The notes below the pieces were generated by a model, which saw nothing but the letters and a program-made list of their open reading frames with translations, was not told the origin of the DNA and ran no database searches. A DNA stretch of 64,000 bases from Pusillimonas minor (GTDB lineage: Bacteria; Pseudomonadota; Gammaproteobacteria; Burkholderiales; Burkholderiaceae_B): contig NZ_JACJUU010000005.1 of assembly GCF_014237865.1 (NCBI RefSeq), positions 62,001-126,000 of the forward strand, read 5' to 3'. How positions within the stretch are numbered: position 1 is the first letter of the stretch; each line of letters starts with the position of its first letter. A program made the translations under genes and the position numbers. Of this stretch, positions 1 to 9,609 are shown in pieces.

Positions 1-1077
1 CGTGTCGTGGCCAACTCGCGAGCACAGGTAGGCAGCGAAATAACCGCCGTTGTTGTCGAACGCCGGGTGCGCGAAGGCGACCGCGTGGGTCGCGGTGATG
101 TCTTGCTGGTGCTGCGTGCCGACGCCCTGAAGGCCCGCGCCGAAGAGGCCCGGGCTGCGCTGGACTTGCTGCGCACCGCACAACGTCCGCAGGCCCAGGC
201 CAGCCTGGCGCGCACCGAATCTCAGCTTGCCCAGGCAAAACGCGAACTCGACCGCCGCAAAAAACTGCTCGATACACGCGCCGTCACCAAAGAAGATGTT
301 GAACAGGCCGAGAACGCCGTGGCCATTGCGCTTGCGGCGGCGCGCCAGGCGCGCATCGACGCCCAGGCGCTTGCACCTGATGGCCTGCAAGAATCTATTT
401 TGCAAGAACGCCTGCGGGCTGCCGAAGCCGACCTGGCTAAAACCATTGTGCGCGCGCAATTCGACGGCACCGTACTGACACGCAACGTCGAACCCGGAGA
501 CCTCGTCCAGCCAGGTAAAACCTTGCTGGAAATCGGTACCGACACCAACGCAGAATTGCTGGTCCCCATCGACGAGCGCAATCTGGGTGTTTTAAAGGTC
601 GGCCAGCCGGCCACCGTGATTGCCGACGCCTACCCGGATAACCCCTTCCCTGCACGCATCAGCACCATTGCACCCGCGGTCGACCCCGAACGCGGTACCG
701 TCGATGTCCGCCTGCAGGCCACACCAGAGCCTGACTTCTTGCGCCAGGACATGACCATCACGGTCACCATTACCACCGGCGAACGCGACGCTGCCATTGT
801 CGTGCCCAACGATGCGCTGTTCCGGTCGGTCAATGGCACGACGGCGGTATGGCGTTATGAAGACGGAAAGCTGGCACCAGTTGACGTAACAACAGGCTTG
901 CGGGGGCAGTCGTTAACCGAAGTTACCGAAGGCCTGGCGCCCAAAGACTTGATTGCCCGGGCCGGGGCCGCCTTTGAACCGGGCCAACGTGTGCGCCTGA
1001 ACATCACACCGCTACCCGACACAGCATCGACCCGGCCGGCGTCTACGGCAGGCGAAACCCCCATGAAATTCAACTAG
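1..1077 (+). CDS. Efflux periplasmic adaptor (HlyD/MacA family), 5' partial
   Basis: Membrane-fusion adaptor that would link an inner-membrane ABC exporter to an outer-membrane channel. The frame is open from base 1 and a biotinyl-lipoyl-like segment (QVGSEITAVVVERRVREGD) starts almost at once, so the true start with its membrane anchor lies left of the window; the GTG at 7 is only the first possible internal start. A coiled-coil hairpin rich in Ala/Gln/Glu follows (about residues 40-145), then the second lipoyl half (IVRAQFDGTVLTRNVEPGD) and beta-barrel domains. The stop is 8 bases before the permease gene, so it forms an operon with the next two genes. Substrate cannot be read from sequence. 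Confidence 0.9.
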   Translation, partial: RVVANSRAQVGSEITAVVVERRVREGDRVGRGDVLLVLRADALKARAEEARAALDLLRTAQRPQAQASLARTESQLAQAKRELDRRKKLLDTRAVTKEDVEQAENAVAIALAAARQARIDAQALAPDGLQESILQERLRAAEADLAKTIVRAQFDGTVLTRNVEPGDLVQPGKTLLEIGTDTNAELLVPIDERNLGVLKVGQPATVIADAYPDNPFPARISTIAPAVDPERGTVDVRLQATPEPDFLRQDMTITVTITTGERDAAIVVPNDALFRSVNGTTAVWRYEDGKLAPVDVTTGLRGQSLTEVTEGLAPKDLIARAGAAFEPGQRVRLNITPLPDTASTRPASTAGETPMKFN

Positions 1078-1085
1078 GCGCCGAC

Positions 1086-2291
1086 ATGCACTGGCTGGAA
1101 ACCACGGTCGCCATCAAGTTCCTGCGTCAGAACATGACTCAGACCTTGCTGATCCTGGTGGGCATTGCCGTTGGGGTCTCGGTCATTGTGTTCATCACCA
1201 CCCTCATCAATGGCTTGCAAGAAAACATCATCGATCGCACATTGGGTACCCAGTCACATATCAGGGTCGAGCCGCCCGACGAGCGCAACCTGATTGCACC
1301 GCTGGGCAACAACACACGCCGTCTGCTGCTCGAAGACCCTCGCGCCCAGCGGCTGCGCTCTGTCAATAACTGGCTGGCCGTCCAGCAAACCCTCGACACC
1401 CTGCCCGAAGTCACAGCCGTCTCCCCCGTCATTTCCGGGCCCGCCTTTGCGCGACGCGGCAACGTACTGAAGTCGGTTTCACTGGTCGGTATCGACCCGC
1501 AGCGCTATCAAAAAATCATTCCGGTACAAGACGACATCATCGACGGCGAATTTCGGGTGGGTGCCGGTGACGCCGTCATTGGCGCGTTACTGGCCCGCGA
1601 CCTGGGCATGCGAACCGGCGGGAAATTGCGCATCGAATCGGGAGACGGCCGCACGGCGACCGTCACCATTGCAGGTATTTTCGAACTGGGCGTACGCGAA
1701 CTCGATCTGCGCTACGTCTATCTCGACCTTAAACAAACGCAATCGCTGCTCGACCTGCCCGGCGCCGTCACCGTTATTGATGTGACCGTCAACGACCTGT
1801 TCCAGGCCGACCAAATTGCCGTGCGTATCGGCCGCCTGACCGGGTTAAAAGCAGAAAGCTGGATCGAAACCAATGCCCAGCTCATGAACGCCCTAAGCTC
1901 GCAACGGTTGTCGACCACCATGATCAGTTTCTTTGTGGCCATGTCGGTTGCATTCGGCATTGCCAGCGTTCTGGCCATCAGTGTGACGCAGCGCACGCGC
2001 GAAATCGGTATTTTGCGAGCCATGGGCATGCAGCGCGGCCAGATGCTGCAGGTATTTTTGGTGCAAGGTGCCGTGCTGGGGTTGGCCGGCTCTGCCGCCG
2101 GGTCGGCCGCAGGCTACGCGCTGGTGTGGTCATTCAACACCTTCGGCCCCAAGCTGTTTTATATCCCGCTCATGCCCAGCCTGATTCCAACCACCATGCT
2201 GGCGGCCATGGTTACCGGCGTACTGGCAGCCATGGTGCCGGCGTGGCGGGCCGCGCGACTAGACCCCGTCGAGGCGATACGGTATGTCTGA
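1086..2291 (+). CDS. ABC transporter permease, MacB/DevC-type (FtsX domain)
   Basis: Inner-membrane permease of 401 residues. One transmembrane helix at about 21-43 is followed by a large periplasmic domain (about 45-270), then three C-terminal helices in an FtsX domain carrying the family sequence TREIGILRAMGMQRGQ and ending in PVEAIRYV, typical of MacB/LolC/DevC proteins. The topology suits a mechanotransmission exporter working with the upstream adaptor. Its end overlaps the start of the ATPase gene by 8 bases, indicating translational coupling. Substrate unknown: drugs, glycolipids or peptides are all possible for this family. Confidence 0.9.
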   Translation: MHWLETTVAIKFLRQNMTQTLLILVGIAVGVSVIVFITTLINGLQENIIDRTLGTQSHIRVEPPDERNLIAPLGNNTRRLLLEDPRAQRLRSVNNWLAVQQTLDTLPEVTAVSPVISGPAFARRGNVLKSVSLVGIDPQRYQKIIPVQDDIIDGEFRVGAGDAVIGALLARDLGMRTGGKLRIESGDGRTATVTIAGIFELGVRELDLRYVYLDLKQTQSLLDLPGAVTVIDVTVNDLFQADQIAVRIGRLTGLKAESWIETNAQLMNALSSQRLSTTMISFFVAMSVAFGIASVLAISVTQRTREIGILRAMGMQRGQMLQVFLVQGAVLGLAGSAAGSAAGYALVWSFNTFGPKLFYIPLMPSLIPTTMLAAMVTGVLAAMVPAWRAARLDPVEAIRYV

Positions 2292-3021
2292 CATGGCCCA
2301 ACCCGTACTGGCCCTTGAGGCCCTGAAAAAGTCGTACAACATTGGCAAACCCAACGAGCTCGAGGTATTGCACGGCATCGACCTGAGCATCAAGCGAGGC
2401 GAGTTTACTGCGCTGGTTGGCCCGTCCGGGTCGGGTAAAAGCACACTGCTTAACCTGCTGGGCCTGCTCGACCAGCCCACCGCGGGCGAGCTGTACCTGA
2501 TGGGCCAACCCACGCGCACCATGGACGACGAAACCCTGACTGCCATGCGCAGCCGCCATATCGGGTTTGTTTTTCAGTTTCACCATTTAATACCCGCGTT
2601 TAATGTGCTGGATAACGTGCTGATGCCGATGATGATCCGGCATGGTCGACCGAATGCCGAGATGCGCGAGCGCGCCTTACAACTGCTTGACCAGGTAGGC
2701 TTGCTTAAGTTTACCGACCGCAAGCCGGGCGATTTATCCGGCGGTCAGCAACAGCGCGTGGCCATTGCGCGTGCCCTGATGACACGCCCCGACTTGATTT
2801 TGGCTGACGAGCCCACCGGCAACCTCGATACGCAAACCGCGGCCGGCGTGTTTGACGTCTTCAGGCAATTTAACGAAGCCTATGGGTGCGCGGTACTGAT
2901 CGTCACGCACGACCCGCGGTTATCGGCCACTTGCGACCGAACCATTACGCTCATTGACGGAAACATCGCTTCGGATGTACACGAGCCAGGAAACACCGCC
3001 CAGACTAGCAAACCAGGTTAA
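2284..3021 (+). CDS. ABC transporter ATP-binding protein, LolD/MacB type
   Basis: Cytoplasmic ATPase of 245 residues driving the adaptor/permease exporter. Walker A is GPSGSGKST (about residue 42), the signature is [15 protein letters not shown], and Walker B plus D-loop is [12 protein letters not shown], the exact style of the LolD/MacB/FtsE group. It starts inside the permease gene (8-base overlap). The gene ends 10 bases before the convergent EAL gene, leaving no room for a separate terminator. Confidence 0.93.
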   Translation: MSDMAQPVLALEALKKSYNIGKPNELEVLHGIDLSIKRGEFTALVGPSGSGKSTLLNLLGLLDQPTAGELYLMGQPTRTMDDETLTAMRSRHIGFVFQFHHLIPAFNVLDNVLMPMMIRHGRPNAEMRERALQLLDQVGLLKFTDRKPGDLSGGQQQRVAIARALMTRPDLILADEPTGNLDTQTAAGVFDVFRQFNEAYGCAVLIVTHDPRLSATCDRTITLIDGNIASDVHEPGNTAQTSKPG

Positions 3022-3031
3022 CCCGACGGGG

Positions 3032-3787
3032 TTAAGCCACAGGCCACTGAACGCCGTTGCGCTGAGCGCAAGACTCGAACAAAGGCTTGCTGAACAAGTA
3101 ACCCTGCATCAAGTTAATGCCTAAATCGCGCAGACATTTGTACTCGTCAACAACCTCAACCCCTTCGGCCACCAGCGCAATATCGAGTTCGGCGGCAATG
3201 TCGGCAATGCCCCGCACAATGGCGCGACGCGCCTTGCTTTCGTGAATATTACGCACCAGGCCCATGTCGAGCTTGATGATATCGGGGTGGAAATCGGCCA
3301 ACAAGTTAAGGCCCGCATAACCCGCACCGAAGTCATCAATAGCCGTTTTAAACCCAATGCGTTGGTATTCGGACAACACCTGGGCAAGCCACTTGCCATC
3401 GTTCACCTGTTCGCCCTCGACCGTTTCGAAAATAATGCGGTCGATGGGAAAATTGAACTGCCGCGCAGCCTCGAGTGTAGTGCGTATGCACAGTTCGGGC
3501 TTGTAGATGGCATTGGGCATGAAGTTGATAGACAGCTTTGACGGCAAACCAATACTGGCAGCTGTTTTAATGGCCTTGACCCGGCAGGCCTGGTCGAACT
3601 GATAGCGGTTGTCTTCGTTGACCTTGGACAACACCGAAAACGCCGACTCGCCCGCCGCCCCGCGCACCAGGGCTTCGTGTGCATAAACGTCTTGTTTACC
3701 AACGTCGAGAATGGGCTGATAGGCGTAACTGAACTCGAAGTCTAGGGGTTTGCCATCTCGGCAGGCGGAACAGGGGCGTACGGTCAT
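3032..3787 (-). CDS. EAL-domain cyclic-di-GMP phosphodiesterase
   Basis: Stand-alone EAL protein of 251 residues that would hydrolyse c-di-GMP to pGpG. The key motifs look intact: EALVRG (E38), NFMPNA, the ETVEGE glutamate, IDDFGAGYAG with both metal-site aspartates, the lysine of IIKLDMGLVR, AEGVE and QGYLFSKP. No transmembrane segment or GGDEF partner is fused. A CSAC pair near the N-terminus (residues 6-9) could bind metal or be redox-active. The start is preceded by AAGGA at a rather long spacing. The gene converges on the efflux operon. Confidence 0.9.
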   Translation of the reverse strand: MTVRPCSACRDGKPLDFEFSYAYQPILDVGKQDVYAHEALVRGAAGESAFSVLSKVNEDNRYQFDQACRVKAIKTAASIGLPSKLSINFMPNAIYKPELCIRTTLEAARQFNFPIDRIIFETVEGEQVNDGKWLAQVLSEYQRIGFKTAIDDFGAGYAGLNLLADFHPDIIKLDMGLVRNIHESKARRAIVRGIADIAAELDIALVAEGVEVVDEYKCLRDLGINLMQGYLFSKPLFESCAQRNGVQWPVA

Positions 3788-3860
3788 GGGCGCGGTGCTT
3801 CCTTAAGCGGGCAATATTATGAAACCGATGATAACAAAAGACCGCGTCCCGTCACGACTG

Positions 3861-5468
3861 TTACACCGGTTGATATGTAACCATAGCGGGCCCTTGACGC
3901 CCGCCCAGGTTAAACACCCCCATCACATCCAGCAAATGCCCGGCCTGGTGGCTCAGGCCGCCGGCAGCCGCCGCCGATGCTTCAACCAGTGTGGCATTTT
4001 GCTGCGTCAATTGCGTCAGGCCCGCCACGGCCACATTCACCTGGGCAATACCGTCGGTTTGCTCTTGCGTCGCACGGCTGATCTCCTGGATCAGGTCAGC
4101 CACCTGGCTAACCTCGTGAACGATGTCCGACATGGCGCGGCCGGCCTGCTCGACCATATGACTGCCTTCATCGACTTTTTGTCTGCTGTCCAGAATAAGC
4201 TGCTTGATATCGCGGGCCGCCGCCGCGCTTTTCTGGGCCAACCCGCGCACCTCGCTGGCCACTACAGCAAAACCACGTCCTTGTTCGCCGGCACGGGCGG
4301 CTTCGACCGCCGCATTCAAGGCCAAAATATTCGTCTGAAAAGCAATCGTGTCGATCACCCCGATGATATCGACTACCCGGCGTGAGGCCTGGCTGATGTC
4401 GCTCATGGTTTGCACCACTGCATTGACCACCTCACCGCCATGCTGTGCCGACTGCCGCGCCGTGAGCGCCATATTGGCGGCCTGCTGAGCCACGCCGGCA
4501 TTGCTGGCCACCGTACTGGCCAGTTGCTCCATGGCGGCGGCCGTTTGTGTCAGGCTGGCGACTTGCTCGTCGGTGCGCCGTGCCAAATCGGTGTTGCCAC
4601 CAGCAATTTGGTGGGCCCCCTGGGCAATACTGTTGCTACTGGCATGCACCTGCCCCACAGCCGCGCTTAGCGCCAAACGCATGCGTTCCATGGCCAGCAT
4701 CACGCTGCCCGACCGGGCCCGCCGCACATCCACCTCGGTGGCCAGGTCGCCATGGGCCACGGCGTTAACAACGCGCACGACGTCGGCGGGTTCGCCCCCC
4801 AACTGCCGCACCAGACCGCGCGTCAGCAACATCCCCAAAACAATCGCCAGCAAAGCACCCAGGGCCGTCAGCGCACCCAATCGCACAACCGCATCGTCGT
4901 ACACGACCGTTGTTTGGTCGGCCAGAGCGGCAGACGTATTCTGCTTGTTCATGACCACCATGTTGACCATCATTTCGGCTATTTCGCCTTGCATGACGGC
5001 ATTCGCCATTGCCGCCTCGTAGGCCGCCACCGACGACACGTCCATTTCCGCCGCCTCAAGCTGACGGGCAAAGGCCTCGAGTGCGTCGGCATAACCGGCG
5101 ACGGCTTTCGTCGCATCTACCACCGTGGTCTGCTCGTCGGGCGTACGCGCCAGCTCGGCCAGCTTCTCTATTTCTACAGCGGCGCCCTGCAGGTGGTCGC
5201 GCATAGCGTACACCTGACCAATACGCGCCCCTTTGTCGGATGCCAGCAACGCCGCGCGTGCGGCACTGCCCGCCGCCACCAGACGCAACTGGGTTTGCGA
5301 CGCATGACGAATACCCGCAACTTCTTGCGAATACATGAGCATGGCCATTTGATTGACCTGACTGGTGGCCTGCAAACCCAACGCGCCGATAAGCGCAGCG
5401 ATAGCCGCCACGGCCAGAAAACCTGCAATTAACTTGACGCCAACGCGCCAACCTCGAAACCAACGCAT
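3861..5468 (-). CDS. Methyl-accepting chemotaxis protein
   Basis: Chemoreceptor of 535 residues. A first membrane helix (about 11-31) begins in [14 protein letters not shown]; a helical periplasmic sensor domain (about 32-190), a second helix (about 192-213), a HAMP domain and a long cytoplasmic signalling coiled coil follow. The hairpin tip motif [15 protein letters not shown] is intact, so coupling to CheA/CheW is expected. No che genes lie in the window, so it would feed a chemotaxis system encoded elsewhere. A terminator-like hairpin ends directly at its start codon (separate entry). Ligand unknown. Confidence 0.93.
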   Translation of the reverse strand: MRWFRGWRVGVKLIAGFLAVAAIAALIGALGLQATSQVNQMAMLMYSQEVAGIRHASQTQLRLVAAGSAARAALLASDKGARIGQVYAMRDHLQGAAVEIEKLAELARTPDEQTTVVDATKAVAGYADALEAFARQLEAAEMDVSSVAAYEAAMANAVMQGEIAEMMVNMVVMNKQNTSAALADQTTVVYDDAVVRLGALTALGALLAIVLGMLLTRGLVRQLGGEPADVVRVVNAVAHGDLATEVDVRRARSGSVMLAMERMRLALSAAVGQVHASSNSIAQGAHQIAGGNTDLARRTDEQVASLTQTAAAMEQLASTVASNAGVAQQAANMALTARQSAQHGGEVVNAVVQTMSDISQASRRVVDIIGVIDTIAFQTNILALNAAVEAARAGEQGRGFAVVASEVRGLAQKSAAAARDIKQLILDSRQKVDEGSHMVEQAGRAMSDIVHEVSQVADLIQEISRATQEQTDGIAQVNVAVAGLTQLTQQNATLVEASAAAAGGLSHQAGHLLDVMGVFNLGGRQGPAMVTYQPV

Positions 5469-5503
5469 AAAAAGCCCGTACGCCTTTGAACTAAAACGGG
5501 CTT
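5469..5503 (-). terminator. Terminator-like hairpin abutting the MCP start codon
   Basis: On the minus strand, AAGCCCG (5497-5503) pairs with CGGGCTT (5472-5478) and the stem runs into a run of five T that is immediately followed by the ATG of the chemoreceptor gene. It probably ends transcripts coming from the universal stress protein gene upstream. It could also act as an attenuator for the chemoreceptor. Confidence 0.55.
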
Positions 5504-5601
5504 GATACTAGCGGGCCTAGGTTGCAGGAATTTGACGGCCGGACAAAGAACCGGCCAACAGGGCAAAATTGGACAAAAAAAGGCCGACGGGGCAAAGACG
5601 G

Positions 5602-6453
5602 CTAACGCAGCACCAGCATGGACACCGGGCTGGTGCGCAACAGCGTAGACGTAGTGCTGCCCATAATGAGGTGACGGATACGCGAATGACCATAGGCACC
5701 CATGACCAACACATCGGCCTGACACTCAACGACATAATCGCGGATGACCTGCTCGGCCTCGCCTGGCCGAACGGCTTCGGTGACGGCAAAGCCTTCGCTT
5801 TCAAGGGTTTCGCGGGCCAAGGCCAGGCTGTCACGCACCGACGCGCCCGGGTCACCGGCAACCAGCAAATGGCAGTCCAGCCCTTTAAGCAACGGGCTGC
5901 CCGCCACCATTTGCACCATCTTCGTGGCGGTCGCGCTTGCGTCGAAAGCAATTACAAAGCGTTCTGGCGCCTTGTAGGCCCCGTTAACGACCATCACCGG
6001 ACGTTGCAGGCTGCGCACCACCCGCTCGGCATTCTGGTCAAGGTACCAACGCGACACCCCTGCATGTTCGTGCTGGCCCATCACGACCAGACGGGTTTCG
6101 GGCTCCAGGTCGAGCAAGGTTTCGGCCAGCGCCCCGTGACGCTGCAAGGTATCGACTGCCGACACGCCCGCACTTTCGGCGCGCTGACGCGCCGCCTGCA
6201 AAATCTGGCGGCCATGCTCCTGGGCCAATTTGCTGCGCTCTTCATCGAGTGCGCTAAGCTGTTCCAGCAGGCTTTCGTGGCTGTCAATGCCAATGGCGCC
6301 GCTGTAATCACTCACGCTGGCGCGCTCGGGGTGGCGGTCAAGCACATGCAGAAACTCGAGCTTGACGTCCAGCAAGCGCGACGCCCAGATCGCAAAATCG
6401 CAAACCACCGCCGCACGGGGCGAATCATCAATACACGCTACAACTTTGTTCAT
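5602..6453 (-). CDS. Universal stress protein, tandem UspA domains
   Basis: Protein of 283 residues made of two UspA folds (about 1-145 and 150-283). The second keeps the ATP-binding signature, GAYGHSRIRHLIMGSTTST, matching G-x2-G-x9-G-(S/T); the first is degenerate (GQHEHAGVSRW), so probably only one nucleotide site works. It has an AAGGAG ribosome binding site six bases before ATG and starts only 10 bases after the SulP stop codon, so the two are co-transcribed. Family members act in survival of stress or energy limitation; the exact role here is not visible. Confidence 0.9.
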   Translation of the reverse strand: MNKVVACIDDSPRAAVVCDFAIWASRLLDVKLEFLHVLDRHPERASVSDYSGAIGIDSHESLLEQLSALDEERSKLAQEHGRQILQAARQRAESAGVSAVDTLQRHGALAETLLDLEPETRLVVMGQHEHAGVSRWYLDQNAERVVRSLQRPVMVVNGAYKAPERFVIAFDASATATKMVQMVAGSPLLKGLDCHLLVAGDPGASVRDSLALARETLESEGFAVTEAVRPGEAEQVIRDYVVECQADVLVMGAYGHSRIRHLIMGSTTSTLLRTSPVSMLVLR

Positions 6454-6463
6454 GGTGTTCTCC

Positions 6464-7945
6464 TTAGTGCCCCATCAGGCGATCTATGGCGCCGGGCTTG
6501 TCGTGAATGGCAAACTGGTCGACCAGCGTTGCCGAGGCCGCGTCAAGCCCGATGACCCCGACGTCGGCCCCCTCGCGGCGAAACTTCAGGACAACGGCAT
6601 CGAGAGCGCTGACAGCAGTGATATCCCAGAAACAGGCCCGACTGACGTCGATACGCACGCTTTCGATGGCCTCTTTAAAATCGAACGACTTGCCGAAAGT
6701 ATCGGCTGACGCAAAAAACACCTGCCCGACCACCTGATAAACACGAGTACGGCCTTCGTTTTCGGTACGGGACTCGACCCGTAAGACACGGCCCACTTTG
6801 TGCGCAAAGAATATGCCGCTAAGCAACACCCCGACAAAAACGCCTTTGGCCAGATCGTGCGTTGCCACCACGACCGCAACCGTTGCCACCATCACGATAC
6901 TGGACGTTTTAGGATGCGTAAACAGTTCGCGTAACGACGACCACTTAAAGGTACCGATAGAGACCATGATCATCACGGCCACCAGCGCCGCCATGGGAAT
7001 CTGGCTGACCCACTCGTCGAGAAACACCACCAGAATCAGCAAGACCACACCTGCGACAAACGCCGACAGGCGCCCACGCCCGCCGGACTTTACGTTAATG
7101 ACAGACTGACCAATCATGGCGCAGCCGGCCATACCCCCCATCAACCCCGACGCGATATTGGCAAGGCCTTGCCCCGTACACTCGCGATTCTTGTTGCTGG
7201 CAGTATCGGTCAGTTCGTCAACAATCGACGCCGTCATCATGGACTCGAGCAAACCGACAACGGCCAGCGTCAGCGCATACGGGAAAATAATCTGCAAGGT
7301 TTCCAGCGTTAGCGGCACATCCGGCAGCAGGAACACCGGCAAACTATCGGGTAGCTCGCCCATATCGCCCACGGTTCGAATGTCGAAACCAAAATACATT
7401 GACACGGCCGTCAGCAGCACAATGCACACCAAGGGCGATGGCACCGCCCGCGTCAACAAGGGGAACAGATAAATAATGGCCAGGCCAGCCGCCACCATGG
7501 GGTAGACCATCCAGTTCACATTGATCAGTTCCGGCAACTGGGCCATAAATATCAGTATGGCCAAGGCGTTAACAAACCCCGTCACCACCGACTTCGACAC
7601 AAAGCGCATGAGCGCCCCCAGGCGCAACCACCCGGCAAAAATTTGTAATACGCCGGTTAATAACGTGGCCGCCAGCAAATACTCCAACCCATGCGATTTG
7701 ACCAGCGTCACCATCACCAGCGCCATCGCGCCCGTCGCCGCCGAGATCATGCCCGGGCGACCGCCAGCAAACGCAATAACCACCGCAATACAGAACGAAG
7801 CGTACAAACCGACCTTGGGGTCGACACCGGCAATAATAGAAAACGCAATAGCTTCGGGAATAAGCGCCAGTGCAACAACCAGCCCGGACAGCACATCACC
7901 ACGAATGTTCGAGAACCATTCGTCTCGCATTTTTTGGAACGACAT
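6464..7945 (-). CDS. SulP family anion transporter with STAS domain
   Basis: Inner-membrane anion permease (sulfate, bicarbonate or similar). I place the start at the ATG at 7945, giving 493 residues, because the sequence from there ([20 protein letters not shown]) is a normal SulP N-terminus; an upstream in-frame ATG at 8023 would add 26 unlikely residues. About ten to twelve hydrophobic segments follow, with [11 protein letters not shown] at the family's signature region, then a cytoplasmic STAS domain (about 390-490). It is followed at 10 bases by the universal stress protein gene. The ion cannot be assigned from sequence. Confidence 0.88.
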   Translation of the reverse strand: MSFQKMRDEWFSNIRGDVLSGLVVALALIPEAIAFSIIAGVDPKVGLYASFCIAVVIAFAGGRPGMISAATGAMALVMVTLVKSHGLEYLLAATLLTGVLQIFAGWLRLGALMRFVSKSVVTGFVNALAILIFMAQLPELINVNWMVYPMVAAGLAIIYLFPLLTRAVPSPLVCIVLLTAVSMYFGFDIRTVGDMGELPDSLPVFLLPDVPLTLETLQIIFPYALTLAVVGLLESMMTASIVDELTDTASNKNRECTGQGLANIASGLMGGMAGCAMIGQSVINVKSGGRGRLSAFVAGVVLLILVVFLDEWVSQIPMAALVAVMIMVSIGTFKWSSLRELFTHPKTSSIVMVATVAVVVATHDLAKGVFVGVLLSGIFFAHKVGRVLRVESRTENEGRTRVYQVVGQVFFASADTFGKSFDFKEAIESVRIDVSRACFWDITAVSALDAVVLKFRREGADVGVIGLDAASATLVDQFAIHDKPGAIDRLMGH

Positions 7946-8174
7946 TGGAAACAGCCTGAAAAAGCAGCACGCCGCGGCGCACACGCGCCATGCGGTCGGC
8001 AAAGAAAATGGGAATATGCCCACAAAAAGCAGGGGCCTGAAGCTGGAAGAAAAGCGCCGTAAAAATGACGGCGGAGTCGTGCGTTACATGGGTAGACGAC
8101 GTGACTGGAAGTTATGCAGAGCAAAAATTGTACACGACGCAGCTTTGGGGCTTCCCACGCGCAGCTTTCCCAAC

Positions 8175-9083
8175 CTAGCGCTGCGTATCGTCGGTTTCGT
8201 AGTCGGGCAATGCATGACCGCAGCTTTTGCAAAACTTTGCATCAGCATCAAGCCCACTGGCCAGGCACTCGGGGCAGGTACGTGTGTTGACGTGCGGCCA
8301 GAAACGCTGCGCAGTCAGTTCCGACGAAATAATGCCGGTAGGTACGGCCAAAATGCTCCAGCCAATAAGCATGGTAAACGACGTAATAGCGCGGCCCACA
8401 TCGGTTTGCGGCGTAATGTCGCCAAAACCAACCGTTGTCAGGGTTGTAATGGCGAAGTAGATAGACGTAGGAATGCTGCTGAAGGGGGTGCCCGGGCCGC
8501 CCTCAATAACATAAAGCAGCGTACCGTTCACGGTAACCACAATGGCCACCACCGACAAAAAAATAATGATTTTCCGGCGGCTGGCCAACAACGCCTGCCC
8601 CAACAACGAATACTCGCGCACATAAGACGCCAGTTTCAAGAGCCGGAAAATGCGTAACAGCCTGAGCAGGCGCAGGTCGAACAAGGCGTGCAACTCGGGC
8701 ACAAACACGGCGGCATAACTGGGCAAAATGGCCAGCAAGTCGACCACGCCATAAAAACTGCGCGCGTAGCGCACGGGCTGTTTAACACAGGCCAGACGCG
8801 CCACATACTCAATCGTAAACAGCGCCGTAAAGAGCCACTCGATTGTGGTCAGCGCCCCGCCGTATTTCAGCCGCACGGCTTCGATGCTGTCGAGCATGAC
8901 CACAGCAACACTTAACAAAATGGCCGCAATCAGTAAAAAATCGAACCAGCGCCCGAGCCGGGTATCAGCCTCGAAAATAACGATAAACAATCGATGACGA
9001 AAGCCATCTTCATACCCCTCGAACTGCGGGGCCAGATGTGAACGCGACGACGTGTTTTGGGAAACTGGAGTGTGTTTAGTCAT
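8175..9083 (-). CDS. Voltage-gated-type potassium channel with C-terminal zinc ribbon
   Basis: Ion channel subunit of 302 residues with six membrane helices. Helix S4 is arginine-rich (RLLRLLRIFRLLKL, 138-151), the pore loop has the potassium selectivity filter TTVGFGD (216-222), and S6 follows. After S6 the chain does not carry an RCK or cyclic-nucleotide domain but ends in a short zinc-ribbon-like module with cysteines 270/273 and 285/288. It lies 40 bases after the cytochrome c gene on the same strand and may be the last gene of that operon. Function as a K+ channel is well supported; the role of the cysteine module is unknown. Confidence 0.88.
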   Translation of the reverse strand: MTKHTPVSQNTSSRSHLAPQFEGYEDGFRHRLFIVIFEADTRLGRWFDFLLIAAILLSVAVVMLDSIEAVRLKYGGALTTIEWLFTALFTIEYVARLACVKQPVRYARSFYGVVDLLAILPSYAAVFVPELHALFDLRLLRLLRIFRLLKLASYVREYSLLGQALLASRRKIIIFLSVVAIVVTVNGTLLYVIEGGPGTPFSSIPTSIYFAITTLTTVGFGDITPQTDVGRAITSFTMLIGWSILAVPTGIISSELTAQRFWPHVNTRTCPECLASGLDADAKFCKSCGHALPDYETDDTQR

Positions 9084-9123
9084 GAGTCATGCAGCAAAAC
9101 AGGGTCGGCAAACAGGCCGCACT

Positions 9124-9606
9124 TTATTGCGGTTGCAACGTCAGTTTGCGCTGAACGTCTAGCGCCTGTTTGGGCCAGTATGTTTTGATATAAGCCAGAC
9201 TGGCACGGATTTCGTCATCGGACAAAATACCTGCATAAGCGGGCATATCGCTTTCGTAGCGCGGCGGCGCGGTAACACCGGGCACGAGCCCGTTTTTGAC
9301 AATATCGAACAGCACGGCGTCGGGGTGATGCCAGGTATGGCCGGAGATATCGTGCGGCGGCGCGGGCAGGCGGCCATTGGCCAGGCGCGTACGCCAATTG
9401 GGCTGGCCTTCGAGTTTTGCCCCATGGCAGGCGGCGCACTGCGCATGGTAAACGCGTCGGCCCAGGTCGACCATCGCGTCGTCAGACGGGTCGATATAGC
9501 CGGCAGACGCCGGCTTGAGCCACACGCCATACGCCCACACAGCCGCCAGCACCATTAAGGCCAAAACAACCAGCCCGGCCCCCATTTTCCTGATAGACAC
9601 CCACAC
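9124..9606 (-). CDS. Membrane-anchored class I cytochrome c
   Basis: Protein of 160 residues with one N-terminal membrane helix (about 9-29) and a periplasmic c-type domain. The haem motif CAACH is at residues 57-61 and the likely distal methionine lies in DMPAYAGILSD. It resembles small mono-haem cytochromes that deliver electrons to oxidases or reductases. It begins 3 bases after the DUF3141 gene, so the two are translated from one message. Its electron partner is not evident. Confidence 0.88.
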   Translation of the reverse strand: MWVSIRKMGAGLVVLALMVLAAVWAYGVWLKPASAGYIDPSDDAMVDLGRRVYHAQCAACHGAKLEGQPNWRTRLANGRLPAPPHDISGHTWHHPDAVLFDIVKNGLVPGVTAPPRYESDMPAYAGILSDDEIRASLAYIKTYWPKQALDVQRKLTLQPQ

Positions 9607-9609
9607 CCC

